Shown piece after piece: positions 1 through 9,782 of a DNA stretch of 64,000 nucleotides. Source of the stretch: Devosia submarina. GTDB taxonomy: Bacteria; Pseudomonadota; Alphaproteobacteria; Rhizobiales; Devosiaceae. The notes under the pieces are model-generated. The model worked only from the letters and a program-made list of their open reading frames with translations. It was not told where the DNA came from and ran no database searches. The stretch spans positions 62,001-126,000 of the forward strand of contig NZ_PYWB01000008.1 in NCBI RefSeq assembly GCF_003056345.1, given 5' to 3'. Within the stretch, counting starts at the first letter, position 1, and each line of letters starts with the position of its first letter. Position numbers and translations under genes: made by a program.

Positions 1-323
1 ATCACGAGGGCGTCGACATTGACGGTGCGCCAGGTGGCAAAATCGGGCGTTGCATTGACGTCGCCGACCTGAATGGGGAGAGACGCTGCATCGAGCGGCA
101 GGAACAGACCCGAGCGGCGTAGATTATTGCGCACGATCTCGGCGATCTCACGCCCGAAGCTTGGGTCGGCAGAGGCAAAATCAGGGATGGCGATCGGCAG
201 GGGCCGGAAATTGGCGCCTTCCACGGTGATGTTGAGCTGGGCGCTGGCCCTGGAGGCCGCGGCCATGGCAATCCCGCCGGCAAGGCCAAGCTTGATGGCG
301 TTGCGCCGAGTAAGAAGAGTCAT
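1..323 (-). CDS. tolB: TolB, periplasmic Tol-Pal beta-propeller protein (N-terminal part only)
   Basis: The window holds the first 107 codons; the rest lies beyond base 1. The start ATG at 323 has a GGAG-type ribosome-binding site just upstream. The N-terminus carries RRNAIK followed by a hydrophobic stretch and a likely cleavage site after ASA, so export is expected, possibly by Tat. The mature start matches the TolB N-terminal domain (ITVEGANFRPLPIAIPDF, then GREIAEIVRNNLRRSG). TolB links Pal and the Tol inner-membrane complex during outer-membrane constriction. It is the last visible gene of tolQRAB, 60 bases after tolA. Confidence 0.93.
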   Translation of the reverse strand, partial: MTLLTRRNAIKLGLAGGIAMAAASRASAQLNITVEGANFRPLPIAIPDFASADPSFGREIAEIVRNNLRRSGLFLPLDAASLPIQVGDVNATPDFATWRTVNVDALV

Positions 324-383
324 TTCAGTCTCCATTCCTGCCATTCACGGACATTGCTGCCACATGAACGTGCTTCCAATAAG

Positions 384-1625
384 TCACGGACGCAACGTGA
401 CGTTGATGTTCTGCCATTGGTCGTAGCTGGCGGCCGACAGCATGCTGTAGGGACCGCAGCCGGCAACGGCGCTGACCGCCTTCTGGGCAATCGTGATCGC
501 CTCGGGCTGCTGGCTGACCGAGACCAGGCGTGGCACGTCGGCGAGCGAACCATCCTGGTTGAGGCGCATATTGACCGTGACCTCGACGCCGCTGGTCTGC
601 TCGTTGGGCAGCAGGGCCCAACACTGCTTGATCTTGGCAACAAGCGCGCCGATCTCGGTCTGGCTCAGCGTAGCCGAAGCGCCGGACGTGTCGCCCAGGG
701 TGGGGGAGCCCCCCTGCCCAGTGGTGGCGCCGGTGCTGTTGTCCCGGTTAATGATCGAGGAGATGTCGTCAGCCAGGGAGGCATCCAGCTGCGCCGGTGC
801 TGCTCGCTCGGCGGTGCGTTCGGCTTGCTTGGCTTCCTCGGCCTTTTTGCGCTCGGCAGCTTCCGCTGCAGCCTTGGCGTCGGCCACGCGCTTGCGCTCT
901 TCTTCCTCACGCTTCTTGCGATCGGCTTCGGCGGCAGCAAAGCGCTCGCGCAGCTGAGCAAGATTGCTGGGACGGGCGGCAGGCGCCGGTGCCGCAACCT
1001 GAGGGGTTTCGGGCTCTGCCGGGGTGGGCTCTGGTACTGGCTCAGGCTCGGGCTCTGGTTCCGGCTCGGGTTCTGGTGGAGGAGCGGGGGCGGGTTCAGG
1101 CGCCGGCGTGGGCGTTGCAACAGGGGCCGGCCGCGGAGCAGGCGTTGGTGCTTCGCGTGGCGGTGGAGGTGTGGGTGCAGGTGGAGGAGGCGGCGCTGGT
1201 TGGGGCACGGGCTCGGGTTCAGGCGCCGGCTCGGGTGGCGGAGCAGGCTCCGGAGCAGGCGCTGGTTCGGGCGTGGGCTCGGGCTCCGGTGGGGGAGCAG
1301 CTTCCGGCTCTGGCGCGGAATTGGTGACGGGCGCGGGGGTCGGGATATCGGCTTCAGACGGCTCGGGCTGGTCCTGCTCGGTATTGCCCGTGGGCTGGGC
1401 GAGCTCGGCCGGTTGATCGTCCTCCACAATCGAGGGCGTGTCGGTTTCCACGATCTCGCTGTTCAGCGAGCCCATGCGGATATTGTTGAAATCGCTGATG
1501 GGCACCAAATCCACCGCGATTGCGTTTTCCACCGTGACCATCGGCTCGGCAAAGCCAAGATTGACGAGGCCGATGCCGATCAGGGCAAGGTGGGCAACAA
1601 TCGAAACGGTAACGCCGGTGCGCAT
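384..1625 (-). CDS. tolA: TolA, envelope-spanning Tol-Pal protein
   Basis: Encodes 413 residues. The order is an N-terminal membrane helix (about residues 5-25), a very long Pro/Glu/Ala region (about 87-219, mostly PEP and PAP units), a charged Ala/Glu/Lys helix (about 220-278), and a C-terminal domain (about 320-413) resembling the TonB/TolA fold. TolA bridges the inner-membrane TolQR motor to TolB/Pal. The ATG at 1625 is chosen because AAGG lies 6 bases upstream and it begins 10 bases after the tolR stop; a start at 1679 would overlap tolR. The proline-rich spacer is long, and the opposite strand shows long open frames there, which are composition artefacts. Confidence 0.92.
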   Translation of the reverse strand: MRTGVTVSIVAHLALIGIGLVNLGFAEPMVTVENAIAVDLVPISDFNNIRMGSLNSEIVETDTPSIVEDDQPAELAQPTGNTEQDQPEPSEADIPTPAPVTNSAPEPEAAPPPEPEPTPEPAPAPEPAPPPEPAPEPEPVPQPAPPPPPAPTPPPPREAPTPAPRPAPVATPTPAPEPAPAPPPEPEPEPEPEPEPVPEPTPAEPETPQVAAPAPAARPSNLAQLRERFAAAEADRKKREEEERKRVADAKAAAEAAERKKAEEAKQAERTAERAAPAQLDASLADDISSIINRDNSTGATTGQGGSPTLGDTSGASATLSQTEIGALVAKIKQCWALLPNEQTSGVEVTVNMRLNQDGSLADVPRLVSVSQQPEAITIAQKAVSAVAGCGPYSMLSAASYDQWQNINVTLRP

Positions 1626-1635
1626 CGGGCTGACC

Positions 1636-2082
1636 TTACTGGTCCGGCTGCGTGATGAGGCCGATCTTGCTGAAGCCACCGGCCGACAGCAGACCCATGA
1701 CGCGCATCACTGCACCATAATTGGCACTGGTATCGCCGCGCAGGAAGATGCGATCCGCGGCGCCATCAACGCCCATGGCCGTCAATTGCGCCACAAGTTC
1801 TGTTTCCGCCACAGCGTTCTCGCCAATGAAGACCGCGCCTTCAGGCGTTACGCCGACGGTCACCGGATCGGCCTGGTTCGGCATCGCCGCGGCCGAGGAG
1901 GTCGGCAGGTCGATCGGCACGCCAGCCGTCATCATCGGAGCGGCGACCATGAAGATGATCAGCAGCACCAGCATCACGTCCACCATGGGCGTAATGTTGA
2001 TTTCGCTCATGACCGCTTTCTTGCGGCCGCGCCGACGACGTCCGCCGCCTCCGCCACCACCAGTTGAAACACCCATCCCCAT
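1636..2082 (-). CDS. tolR: TolR, proton-channel subunit of the Tol motor
   Basis: 148 residues of the ExbD/TolR family. A Gly-rich and Arg-rich cytoplasmic N-terminus (GGGGGGG then RRRRGRKK) precedes the single membrane helix. Asp35 in the [11 protein letters not shown] motif is the conserved proton-carrying residue. The periplasmic part is of usual size. It starts one base after the tolQ stop and runs straight into tolA, so the genes are surely co-transcribed. Together with TolQ it converts proton flow into movement of TolA. Confidence 0.96.
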   Translation of the reverse strand: MGMGVSTGGGGGGGRRRRGRKKAVMSEINITPMVDVMLVLLIIFMVAAPMMTAGVPIDLPTSSAAAMPNQADPVTVGVTPEGAVFIGENAVAETELVAQLTAMGVDGAADRIFLRGDTSANYGAVMRVMGLLSAGGFSKIGLITQPDQ

Positions 2083-2083
2083 T

Positions 2084-2794
2084 CTAGCGGCTCCGGGCTT
2101 CGAGTTGGCGGCTCAGAATGGTCGAGAATTCATCGGCAAAGCCTTCAAGCCGGCCAATCAACTTGCCGGCATCGGCGCTCAGCTTGTTGTACGCGATAAC
2201 GGCAGGAATAGCGGCAACAAGGCCAATCGCGGTTGCAAAGAGCGCTTCAGCGATCGGCCCCGCCACAACGGCAAGGCTGGTGTTGGACGAGGCCGCAATG
2301 GCGGTGAAGGCATTCATGATGCCCCACACGGTGCCAAAAAGGCCGATAAACGGGCCGGCTGAGCCAATGGTGGCGAGAAAACCCAGGCGCTTTTCAAGCG
2401 TTTCGCTTTCACGTGCGATGGCGACATCAAGCACCTTGTCCAGACGCTGCTGCATGCCCACAAAGCTTGCCGCATTCTGCTCGTGGCTGCGCTTCCACTC
2501 CTTCATGGCAGCGACAAATACCGCACCAAGACCGCCTGAAGTGCGCTCGGATTGCTGCTGATAAAGCTCTTCCAGCGACTGACCGGACCAGAATGTCCGC
2601 TCAAAGCGGTTCATCTCGGCGGCGGTACGCCGATAGGTGATGGTCTTGTCGATGATGATCGCCCAGCACCAGATCGAAGCGCCCAACAGGCCAAGCATGA
2701 CGGATTTCACGATCCAGTCAGCAGCCCAGAACAAGCCCCAGATGGACAAGTCAGCATGCGGAGCGGCCGCTCCTACAGCATCCATTGCTTCCAT
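2084..2794 (-). CDS. tolQ: TolQ, proton-channel subunit of the Tol motor
   Basis: 236 residues with the MotA/TolQ/ExbB layout: one N-terminal membrane helix (near residues 25-45), a cytoplasmic loop, then two helices in the second half with the [14 protein letters not shown] motif. First gene of tolQRAB. A 204-base gap separates it from ybgC upstream and presumably holds its promoter. This is the canonical Tol pair; another MotA/ExbB-type pair sits at 24453-26468. Confidence 0.96.
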   Translation of the reverse strand: MEAMDAVGAAAPHADLSIWGLFWAADWIVKSVMLGLLGASIWCWAIIIDKTITYRRTAAEMNRFERTFWSGQSLEELYQQQSERTSGGLGAVFVAAMKEWKRSHEQNAASFVGMQQRLDKVLDVAIARESETLEKRLGFLATIGSAGPFIGLFGTVWGIMNAFTAIAASSNTSLAVVAGPIAEALFATAIGLVAAIPAVIAYNKLSADAGKLIGRLEGFADEFSTILSRQLEARSR

Positions 2795-2969
2795 GAAGTG
2801 ATCCTTTTCGGCCCGGTTCTCATGACCGACCCCTTAGCTTTACGCCGATGGGGTCGAAATCTGTCAAAATTAAGAGAAATGTCCCGCAGAAGGGCCCTTG
2901 AAGGGGCTGTTGCCGGACACGTGTTCGCTTTGCCGCAATTATGGTCAAGGAGAGGTTAATAAACCCACT

Positions 2970-2990
2970 CCGGCAGGCATGCGCTGCCGG
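2970..2990 (-). terminator. Possible terminator after ybgC
   Basis: A perfect 7-bp stem (CCGGCAG/CTGCCGG) with a 7-base loop lies 9 bases past the ybgC stop in the direction of transcription. The following minus-strand sequence is only moderately T-rich (GTGGGTTTATT), so termination may be partial. It would separate the ruvCAB-ybgC unit from tolQRAB. Confidence 0.4.
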
Positions 2991-2998
2991 GCAGAGCG

Positions 2999-3397
2999 CT
3001 ATGCCAGGTTTGCAAAGCGCGTCGTGATCTCGGGCGGCATTCTCGTGGGACCGCCGCTGGTCTTGATGGCGACAACCGTAACCTCGGCGCGGGTGAGCAC
3101 CTTGTCGCTGCGCAAGATGGTTTGCGCGAGCAGCAGGCGAGCGCCGGTGATGGTTTTGATCACAGTCTGTACCACAAGAAGATCGTCGATATGGGCCGCG
3201 CCATCAAATTGGATCTCCATGGAGCGAACGGCAAAGGCTATGCCTTTCTGAGCCAGTTCGTGATGGTGGATCCCAGCTTCCCGCAGCCATTCGGTGCGGC
3301 CACGTTCCAAGAATTTCAGATAGGCGGCATGGTAGACATTGCCCGAAAAATCCGTGTCTTCGTAGTAGACGCGGACAGGAAAGCTATGCGCGCTCAT
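2999..3397 (-). CDS. ybgC: YbgC, Tol-Pal-linked acyl-CoA thioesterase
   Basis: 132 residues, a single hotdog-fold domain of the 4HBT family. The catalytic Asp16 sits in the EDTDFSGNVYH motif typical of YbgC. The family hydrolyses acyl-CoA and in many proteobacteria is encoded directly before tolQ, as here. The start ATG overlaps the stop of the upstream phosphoesterase gene by 4 bases, so translation is coupled. Confidence 0.93.
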   Translation of the reverse strand: MSAHSFPVRVYYEDTDFSGNVYHAAYLKFLERGRTEWLREAGIHHHELAQKGIAFAVRSMEIQFDGAAHIDDLLVVQTVIKTITGARLLLAQTILRSDKVLTRAEVTVVAIKTSGGPTRMPPEITTRFANLA

Positions 3398-4200
3398 GCG
3401 CCTCTCCCGCCGCCCAGTTCCACGACCACGATCTCGGCAGGTGCGCCGAAACGGATCGGCAGGTTGGAATAACCAAGTCCGGCTGACACAATCAAATGGC
3501 GGCCGTCTTCCACGATATGGCCATGCAGAAACCGCTTGCCGAAGCGCGAAGGGACCACGGGGGCATGGCCAAAGAGTTTCACCTGACCACCATGAGTATG
3601 CCCGGACACGGTCAGGGCGACGCGGTCGGGGAGTTCGGCAAAGATGTCGGGCTCATGGGCCATCAGCAGAAGGGGCTCATCGCTTGTAACCTGCGCCAGG
3701 GTGGCGGGAAGATCATCGGCGCCATAGCCGGGTTGGTGCGATGAACCTTCGGGCAAGAAGGCGTATTGATCGCCAAGGCCTGCCAGCCAGAAGCCTTGGC
3801 CACCATGTGCGATGCGCTTGGCATGATTGACGTAGACTGGAATGCCGGCTGCAATGAGCGCGCGCTCGACGGCGGTGGTGCCCCGTTCAGCCTCGCGATC
3901 ATAGTCGTGATTGCCCAGGATCGCATGAACGCCCAGGGGCGCCGACAGGGTCTTGAGCGGGGCCGTCCAATCTCCTTTGACTGGCCTGCTGAAGCGCGGA
4001 CCGGAAAGGAAATCCCCCAGCAGCAGGATCAGATCGCCGCCCAAGGAATTGGCCTGGGCGCAGATGGCGCCAAGGCGCCGCGCGTTCATGAACGGCTCGC
4101 ACAGGTGAAAATCGGTCAGGATCACGATGCGCAGGCGCAATTGATCCGCCCAGCGGCCGATTTGCGGAGCGTAGCGTGCGACATGCACCGCTGGCTTCAC
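3394..4200 (-). CDS. Calcineurin-like metallophosphoesterase
   Basis: 268 residues with all metal-binding motifs of the family in order: DFH near residue 31, GDF near 62, GNHD near 96, H in MAHEPD, and GHTHGG near 200. The layout resembles YkuE-type phosphoesterases, some of which act on UDP-lipid intermediates. No signal peptide or membrane helix is evident. It overlaps ruvB upstream and ybgC downstream by 4 bases each. The substrate cannot be read from the sequence. Confidence 0.85.
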   Translation of the reverse strand: MKPAVHVARYAPQIGRWADQLRLRIVILTDFHLCEPFMNARRLGAICAQANSLGGDLILLLGDFLSGPRFSRPVKGDWTAPLKTLSAPLGVHAILGNHDYDREAERGTTAVERALIAAGIPVYVNHAKRIAHGGQGFWLAGLGDQYAFLPEGSSHQPGYGADDLPATLAQVTSDEPLLLMAHEPDIFAELPDRVALTVSGHTHGGQVKLFGHAPVVPSRFGKRFLHGHIVEDGRHLIVSAGLGYSNLPIRFGAPAEIVVVELGGGRGA

Positions 4201-5240
4201 GCGTCACTCTCCCCATCTTCAAAAAGCGATGTCTGAAGGCCGACAAAGCCCTGCGGCACGATTCGTCCCATATGCTGGAAGGCAAGCCCAGTCAGCATAC
4301 GGCCGCGTTGCGTGCGCTGGATGAAGCCCTGCTGAATGAGATAGGGCTCGACGATTTCCTCGATGGCGTCGCGCGGCTCGCTCAAAGCTGCGGCAATGGT
4401 TTCAATGCCAACCGGGCCGCCATTGTAGAAATCGGCAATGGTAGTGAGGTAGCGGCGGTCCAACTGGTCGAGCCCACGAGCATCAACATCGAGTCGCAAG
4501 AGCGCCTTGTCGGCAATGGCGCGGGTGATCTCCCCTGCTCCTTCAACCAGCGCAAAGTCGGTGACCCGGCGCAGGAGCCGGCCGGCAATACGCGGCGTGC
4601 CACGGGAGCGGCGGGCGATCTCTAGGGCACCATCGGCAGCCATGGGCATGCCCAGGAGCCGTGCGCCGCGGGTAACGATCTGCACCAGTTCTTCGGGCGT
4701 GTAGAAATTGAGCCGCACGGGAATACCGAAGCGATCGCGCAAGGGGGTCGTCAGCAGGCCCGCGCGCGTGGTGGCGCCCACAAGGGTGAACCGCGCCAGG
4801 TCGATCCGCACGGAACGGGCGGCAGGCCCCTCCCCGATGATCAGATCGAGCTGGAAGTCTTCCATTGCGGGATAAAGCACTTCCTCGATGGCGGGATTGA
4901 GCCGGTGGATCTCGTCAATGAAAAGGACGTCACGATCTTCAAGATTGGTGAGGAGCGCCGCCAGATCCCCGGCCTTGGCGATCACCGGGCCCGACGTGGC
5001 GCGAAAGCCGACGCCCAGCTCGCGCGAAATGATCTGCGCCAGCGTGGTCTTGCCAAGGCCTGGGGGACCAACGAAAAGCACATGGTCCAGCGCCGCGCCG
5101 CGCTGCTTGGCGGCCTTGATGAAGACTTCAAGGTTTGCCCGTGCGGCGGCCTGGCCGACGAATTCGGAAAAGCCGGAGGGGCGCAGCGAAACGTCGAGCG
5201 GTTCGTCGCGACCGGCGGATGGGGAGGTCAGGTCGGTCAA
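4197..5240 (-). CDS. ruvB: RuvB, Holliday-junction branch-migration ATPase
   Basis: 347 residues. The AAA+ domain has Walker A GPPGLGKT at 58-65 and Walker B LFIDEIH with DE at 109-110, followed by the small lid domain and the C-terminal winged helix ([16 protein letters not shown]). RuvB drives branch migration on RuvA-bound junctions. The start overlaps the ruvA stop by 4 bases. Confidence 0.98.
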   Translation of the reverse strand: MTDLTSPSAGRDEPLDVSLRPSGFSEFVGQAAARANLEVFIKAAKQRGAALDHVLFVGPPGLGKTTLAQIISRELGVGFRATSGPVIAKAGDLAALLTNLEDRDVLFIDEIHRLNPAIEEVLYPAMEDFQLDLIIGEGPAARSVRIDLARFTLVGATTRAGLLTTPLRDRFGIPVRLNFYTPEELVQIVTRGARLLGMPMAADGALEIARRSRGTPRIAGRLLRRVTDFALVEGAGEITRAIADKALLRLDVDARGLDQLDRRYLTTIADFYNGGPVGIETIAAALSEPRDAIEEIVEPYLIQQGFIQRTQRGRMLTGLAFQHMGRIVPQGFVGLQTSLFEDGESDA

Positions 5241-5857
5241 CTACTCAACTCCCGCAGGCCCAGCCGGATAAGCTTTTCGGTTGGCATGCCTTCCCCGTCC
5301 CGCGCCACGATCCGCGCCAGCGCGGCCGACGCCTGGGCGCTGGAATAGCCCAGATTTGTGAGCGCGGAAACCGCGTCCGCTACGGTACTGGGCGCAACAC
5401 CCTCCCCAAGCGCTGCCTGCAAGCCAAGCGTGCCAGCATCAATGGCGCCTCCGCCCTCGGGGACCTTGCCCTTGAGCTCGGTGATGAGGCGAACGGCGAG
5501 CTTGGGGCCAACGCCATTGGCGCGCCCGATCATGGCCTTGTCCTGCAAGGCAATGGCGCTCGACAATTCCGTAGGCGAGAGGACCGATAGAATGGAAAGG
5601 GCTACCCGGGCGCCAACGCCCTGAACGGTCATCAGGAGGTTAAACCAGGCCTTCTCGCTCTGCGTGGCAAAGCCATAGAGCCGGATCATGTCTTCGCGCA
5701 CAATGGTTTCGATGAACACAACCGCCGCCTCGCCCGCTCGCGGAAGGGATTGAAGGGTGCGGCCGGAGCAAAAGGCTTCGTAGCAGACGCCATTGCAGTC
5801 GATCAGCACCCAATCATCGCCGAAACTGTCTACCAGGCCCTTAAGCTTGCCGATCAT
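5237..5857 (-). CDS. ruvA: RuvA, Holliday-junction binding protein
   Basis: 206 residues, usual length. An N-terminal OB-fold ([10 protein letters not shown]), a helix-hairpin-helix region ([13 protein letters not shown] and [14 protein letters not shown]) and a C-terminal three-helix domain ([16 protein letters not shown]) are visible. It tetramerises on four-way junctions and recruits RuvB. It overlaps ruvC upstream and ruvB downstream by 4 bases each. Confidence 0.98.
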   Translation of the reverse strand: MIGKLKGLVDSFGDDWVLIDCNGVCYEAFCSGRTLQSLPRAGEAAVVFIETIVREDMIRLYGFATQSEKAWFNLLMTVQGVGARVALSILSVLSPTELSSAIALQDKAMIGRANGVGPKLAVRLITELKGKVPEGGGAIDAGTLGLQAALGEGVAPSTVADAVSALTNLGYSSAQASAALARIVARDGEGMPTEKLIRLGLRELSS

Positions 5858-6360
5858 GTGAGAGCTTTCAGCCGCATATTGGCGACGCGATGATGGGCAT
5901 GGCAGATGGCAACGGCCAGCGCGTCGGCGGCGTCCGCACCCTTGAAGTCAGCGGCAGGCAGCAGGGTTTTCACCATCAGCTGGATCTGCGTCTTGTCGGC
6001 GTGGCCCGTTCCGACCACAGATTTTTTAACAAGATTAGTGGCATATTCGGACACATCGATGCGGCGGACGGCGGGGGCCAGCAGCGCCACGCCGCGCGCC
6101 TGTCCCAGGATCAGCGCTGAGCGCGGACCCGAGTTCACAAAGGTTTCCTCGACCGCGGCCTCCGAGGGCGCAAACCGATCCAGAACGTCGCCCAGATCTG
6201 CGAAGAGAATGGCCAGCCGCTCGGCCAGCGAGCCTTCATGAGGCGGCGTCACCGTGCCGGAGGCGACATAGCTCAACCGATTGCCCAAGGTTTCGATGAC
6301 GCCCCAGCCGCAACGGCGCAGCCCAGGGTCGATCCCGATGATTCGCGTTGTTGCGTTCAT
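5854..6360 (-). CDS. ruvC: RuvC, Holliday-junction resolvase
   Basis: 168 residues with an RNase-H-like fold. The acidic catalytic residues are present: Asp11 in [14 protein letters not shown], Glu71/72 in [11 protein letters not shown], and Asp143/146 in [14 protein letters not shown]. It nicks junctions symmetrically. It is the first gene of ruvC-ruvA-ruvB and of the longer minus-strand run ending at ybgC. Confidence 0.98.
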   Translation of the reverse strand: MNATTRIIGIDPGLRRCGWGVIETLGNRLSYVASGTVTPPHEGSLAERLAILFADLGDVLDRFAPSEAAVEETFVNSGPRSALILGQARGVALLAPAVRRIDVSEYATNLVKKSVVGTGHADKTQIQLMVKTLLPAADFKGADAADALAVAICHAHHRVANMRLKALT

Positions 6361-6667
6361 GCCGTGTCCTTACCTCCAGGACGCCGAAACTACAAAGCCA
6401 TATGTGAACAAAAAGGCAACAAGAAGCTGGGGATAACAGCCGATCGTTAAAATTGCAGGGGATGCGGCAAGGCCATCTTCAATACGGCTGGGTAGCTTGC
6501 CGCTCGGGATTGCAGGAGAAGATAAACATGACAGCCAGCTCATGGACCCTAGGCTTGCCGATACGACACATCGAAACAATCCTGACAGGAGAACATTTCG
6601 GAGGCTCGGTCGGACAGAGCTGAAGCCTCTTCGGGAACGCCCCTAGCCTTTTCGGGCGAGGTAGAAA
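6361..6667. other. 307-base gap between divergent ruvC and diguanylate cyclase genes
   Basis: No gene of normal size. It must hold the ruvC promoter (minus strand) and the cyclase promoter (plus strand), but no textbook -35/-10 pair stands out. A 31-codon frame with a good ribosome-binding site lies at 6528-6623 and is listed separately. Confidence 0.6.
6528..6623 (+). CDS. Possible 31-residue leader peptide
   Basis: An ATG preceded by AGGAGAAG at 6-base spacing opens a 31-codon frame that closes with TGA 44 bases before the cyclase start. The peptide has no membrane helix and no repeats. The ribosome-binding site is better than many in this window, but no family is recognised and chance cannot be excluded. 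Confidence 0.25.
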   Translation: MTASSWTLGLPIRHIETILTGEHFGGSVGQS

Positions 6668-7477
6668 TTGTTTCAGCCACAGGTACCGAATGCAATGCTC
6701 TCTGCCAAATCCATCAATTCGCTCCAGAGCCGCTCCAGCGTGGCGCGCTGGACGCTGTTCGGAACATTCGGCTGCATCCTTGTCGCAGTGGGATTCAACG
6801 CTGTTTATTTCGGCGACCTTGGCGCGGAGGCGCTGCATCGGTCCCTGGTAAGCGCCGTCGTGCTGCCCACGCTGATGGGCGTGCCGCTGTTTTTCTATCT
6901 CAGCTTGCGCATGCGGGGACTGGCTGTAACCAATCGGCGGTTGGGCCTGGTGGCGCGGACTGACAGCCTGACCTCGTGCATGAACCGCGGCGCCTTCACC
7001 GCCAAGGTTTCGGCCCTGCTGGCCGAACAGGATCCGGAGAGCACCGGCGCGCTCCTGATGATCGATGCCGATAATTTCAAAGCCATCAACGACATGTTTG
7101 GCCATGATGTCGGCGACGAAGCGCTGACCCTGATCGCCCAGTCGATCCGCTCGACCCTGCGCGCCGGCGATCTTGTAGGTCGCATGGGTGGCGAGGAATT
7201 TGCGGTTTACCTGCCCCGCGTCGATAGGCAGGACGCCGAGATCGTGGCCGAGCGGATCAGGTGCGCCGTGGGCCTTGCGGATTTTGCGCCAAACGGGCGG
7301 AAACGGAGCCTTTCGGTGAGTATTGGCGGCGCGGTTTACCAGGGCACGGCGAGCTTTTCGGAATTGTTCCGCGTCGCGGACCAGCGGCTCTATGGCGCCA
7401 AGCAAACGGGCCGGAATCGCGTCACCATCGTCCACATGAACGATCATCCCTATATCGAGCTCAAATACAGCGCATGA
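6668..7477 (+). CDS. Diguanylate cyclase (membrane-anchored GGDEF protein)
   Basis: 269 residues. Two hydrophobic helices (about 32-48 and 60-80) precede a GGDEF domain. The active-site motif is GGEEF at 174-178, a functional variant. RAGD at 165-168 is exactly five residues before it and forms the product-inhibition I-site. The protein should make cyclic di-GMP from two GTP with feedback control. The start is a TTG with GAGG 6 bases upstream; ATG at 6695 is possible but has no ribosome-binding site. There is no obvious sensor domain beyond the membrane helices. Confidence 0.88.
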   Translation: MFQPQVPNAMLSAKSINSLQSRSSVARWTLFGTFGCILVAVGFNAVYFGDLGAEALHRSLVSAVVLPTLMGVPLFFYLSLRMRGLAVTNRRLGLVARTDSLTSCMNRGAFTAKVSALLAEQDPESTGALLMIDADNFKAINDMFGHDVGDEALTLIAQSIRSTLRAGDLVGRMGGEEFAVYLPRVDRQDAEIVAERIRCAVGLADFAPNGRKRSLSVSIGGAVYQGTASFSELFRVADQRLYGAKQTGRNRVTIVHMNDHPYIELKYSA

Positions 7478-7478
7478 A

Positions 7479-7506
7479 AAAAGGCAGCACTCGCGTGCTG
7501 CCTTTT
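7479..7506. terminator. Bidirectional terminator between the GGDEF gene and yebC
   Basis: A perfect 12-bp stem (AAAAGGCAGCAC / GTGCTGCCTTTT) with loop TCGC. It has A-runs on one side and T-runs on the other, so it serves both converging genes. It begins right after the cyclase stop codon. Confidence 0.93.
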
Positions 7507-7523
7507 GATTGGAGCGCCGGAAC

Positions 7524-8270
7524 TTAGGCGTCGAGCTTGGCCGCGTCTTCGTCGCTCATTTCGAAGTTCGAATAAACGTTCTGCACGTCATCGTCTTCTT
7601 CAAGCGTTGCAATCAGCTTCATCAGCGTCGCGCCTTTTTCCGCATCGATCGGCGTATTGGTTTGCGGCTTCCATACGGCCTTGACCGACTCGGCTTCGCC
7701 CAGAACCTTCTCGAGGGCTGCCGCAACATCCACCATCGCCTCGAAAGAGGTGGTAATATAGTGCCACTCCTCGTCGCTCTCGACATCGTCGGCGCCAGCT
7801 TCAATGGCCGCTTCCATGACCTTGTCTTCCGAGCCGGCGCTCAGCGGATAGGTGATCTCGCCGACCTTGTCGAACATGAAGCCGACCGAATTAGTTTCGC
7901 CCAAGGCGCCGCCATTCTTGGAAAAATAGGAGCGCACATTGGACGCGGTGCGGTTGCGGTTGTCGGTCAGGGTCTCGACGATGATTGCAACACCACCAGG
8001 GCCATAGCCCTCGTAGCGGATTTCGTCATAGTGCTCACCGTCCGAGCCCATCGCCTTCTTGATGGCGCGGTCAATATTGTCCTTGGGCATGGATTGGGAG
8101 CGGGCATTGGCAACAGCCAGGCGCAGGCGCGAATTGAACGCAGGGTCGGGCATGCCCATCTTGGCAGCCACTGTGATTTCACGGGCAAGCTTGGAGAAAA
8201 CCTTGGAGCGCGCCGCGTCGGACTTGCCCTTGCGGTGCATGATATTCTTGGCATGTGAATGGCCGGCCAT
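7524..8270 (-). CDS. yebC: YebC/TACO1-family protein
   Basis: 248 residues, full length for the family. It begins [15 protein letters not shown], the Hyphomicrobiales version of the MAGHSKW signature, and has the acidic C-terminal half ([16 protein letters not shown], then a long Glu/Asp-rich tail). Family members act in transcription control or in relieving ribosome stalling at proline runs. The 5' side faces a 96-base gap before the symporter gene, so it is probably its own unit. In this order, yebC often lies near ruvCAB, as here. Confidence 0.92.
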   Translation of the reverse strand: MAGHSHAKNIMHRKGKSDAARSKVFSKLAREITVAAKMGMPDPAFNSRLRLAVANARSQSMPKDNIDRAIKKAMGSDGEHYDEIRYEGYGPGGVAIIVETLTDNRNRTASNVRSYFSKNGGALGETNSVGFMFDKVGEITYPLSAGSEDKVMEAAIEAGADDVESDEEWHYITTSFEAMVDVAAALEKVLGEAESVKAVWKPQTNTPIDAEKGATLMKLIATLEEDDDVQNVYSNFEMSDEDAAKLDA

Positions 8271-8366
8271 CGGTCACCCCTTCGTCTATGAAAATCTGGA
8301 TCGGTGGCGCGTTATAGGCAAGCGCAGGGCGCTTGTGAAGCGGCGGCTTACGCGGATCGAAGCTGC

Positions 8367-9782
8367 TTAACCCGGGTCCTTGCGGTTCCAGATGTCGAGA
8401 TCGATCTTGCCACTGAGCTCGGGATAATCGGCAGCATGAAAGAGCGGTGACTTGCCCGAGCGTCGCTGGGTCGCATAATCCCTGGTTAGCTTGGCCACCG
8501 TGCCTGACAGCAGGACAATAGCAACAAGGTTGACCGTTGCCATGAGGCCCATCGAGGCATCGGCGGCGTTGAACACCGTGGCAACGCTCTCATAGGCGCC
8601 CCAGACCACCATGACGAGAACGCCGATCCGGAGGACCGTAAGGCCGACGCGGTTGCCGAGCTTGAGGAAGGTCATGGCGTTCTCGGCATAGGAATAGTTG
8701 CCAATGATGGAGGTGAAGGCAAAGAACAGGATGGCGATGGCAATGAAGTAATGCCCCATGCCGCCAATATGAACGGTCATGGCTGCCTGGGTCAGCGGCG
8801 TGCCGGTGAGCTCGCTCCCAGGCACCATGACGCCCGAGAGCAGGATCATCAGCCCCGTGGCGGTACAGATCAGGATGGTATCGATGAACACGCCCAACGC
8901 CTGCACAAAGCCTTGCGAGGATGGATGATGCGGCTGGGGCGTCGCGACGGCTGCGATATTGGGCGCCGAGCCCATGCCAGCTTCGTTGGAGAAGAGGCCT
9001 CGTTTGACCCCATTGAGCATGGCGCCCGCTATGCCGCCGGTCGCTGCACCCAGCCCGAACGCCTCCTGTACGATCATGCCGAGCAGCGCGGGGACTTCGG
9101 CAATATTGGTGAAAACAACATAGAGCGCGACCAGCAGATAGATGGCCGCCATGAAGGGCACGATGAATTCAGCGACACGCGCGATCTGCTTGATACCGCC
9201 AAAGATCACGGCGGCAGTGACCACCGCCAACGCTATGCCGACCCAGAGCTTGTCGACGCCAAAGGCCCCCTGGAACGCATCGGCTATGGAATTTGCCTGA
9301 ACGGCATTGAACACGAGCCCGAAGGCCAGGATCAGGCAAACGGAAAATACAGCGCCGGCCCAGGGCGCCCTGAGGCCCCGCGCGATATAGAAGGCGGGGC
9401 CGCCGCGATAGTCGCCATTCTCGTTCTTGATCTTGTAGAGCTGGGCAAGGGTGGATTCAGCATAGGCCGTCGACATGCCGACCAAGGCCACGACCCACAT
9501 CCAGAACAGGGCGCCAGGTCCCCCCAGGTAAAGTGCCACCGCAACGCCAGCCAGATTCCCAGTGCCGACGCGAGAGGCAAGACTGGTGCACAGGGCCTGG
9601 AACGGGGTGATGCCGGCCTTGTCGTTCTGCTTGGATCCCAGCACGGATCGGAACATTTCGGGAAAGTGCACGAACTGCACGAAGCCGAGGCGAATGGTGA
9701 AAAACAGGCCCACCGCCAGGAGGCCATAGATCAGGACATAGCCCCACAAAATTTCATTGATGAAATTGATGATGCTGTCCAT
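8367..9782 (-). CDS. Sodium:alanine/glycine symporter (AGCS family)
   Basis: 471 residues with about ten membrane helices. Typical AGCS stretches are visible: SLASRVGTGNLAGVAVA near residue 90, YRGGPAFYIARGL near 145, GIAGAMLNGVKRGLFSNEAG near 260, and FFAFTSIIGNYSYAENA near 370. Import of alanine or glycine with Na+ is expected for the family; the exact substrate is unknown. ATG at 9782 is chosen over 9848 because the family begins at MDSIINFINEILWG. Confidence 0.9.
   Translation of the reverse strand: MDSIINFINEILWGYVLIYGLLAVGLFFTIRLGFVQFVHFPEMFRSVLGSKQNDKAGITPFQALCTSLASRVGTGNLAGVAVALYLGGPGALFWMWVVALVGMSTAYAESTLAQLYKIKNENGDYRGGPAFYIARGLRAPWAGAVFSVCLILAFGLVFNAVQANSIADAFQGAFGVDKLWVGIALAVVTAAVIFGGIKQIARVAEFIVPFMAAIYLLVALYVVFTNIAEVPALLGMIVQEAFGLGAATGGIAGAMLNGVKRGLFSNEAGMGSAPNIAAVATPQPHHPSSQGFVQALGVFIDTILICTATGLMILLSGVMVPGSELTGTPLTQAAMTVHIGGMGHYFIAIAILFFAFTSIIGNYSYAENAMTFLKLGNRVGLTVLRIGVLVMVVWGAYESVATVFNAADASMGLMATVNLVAIVLLSGTVAKLTRDYATQRRSGKSPLFHAADYPELSGKIDLDIWNRKDPG

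Noticed and set aside
354-1655. Long plus-strand open frame rich in Arg and Gly
   Set aside because: It is the complement of the proline-rich tolA region; no start signal and no plausible domain. tolA explains the sequence.
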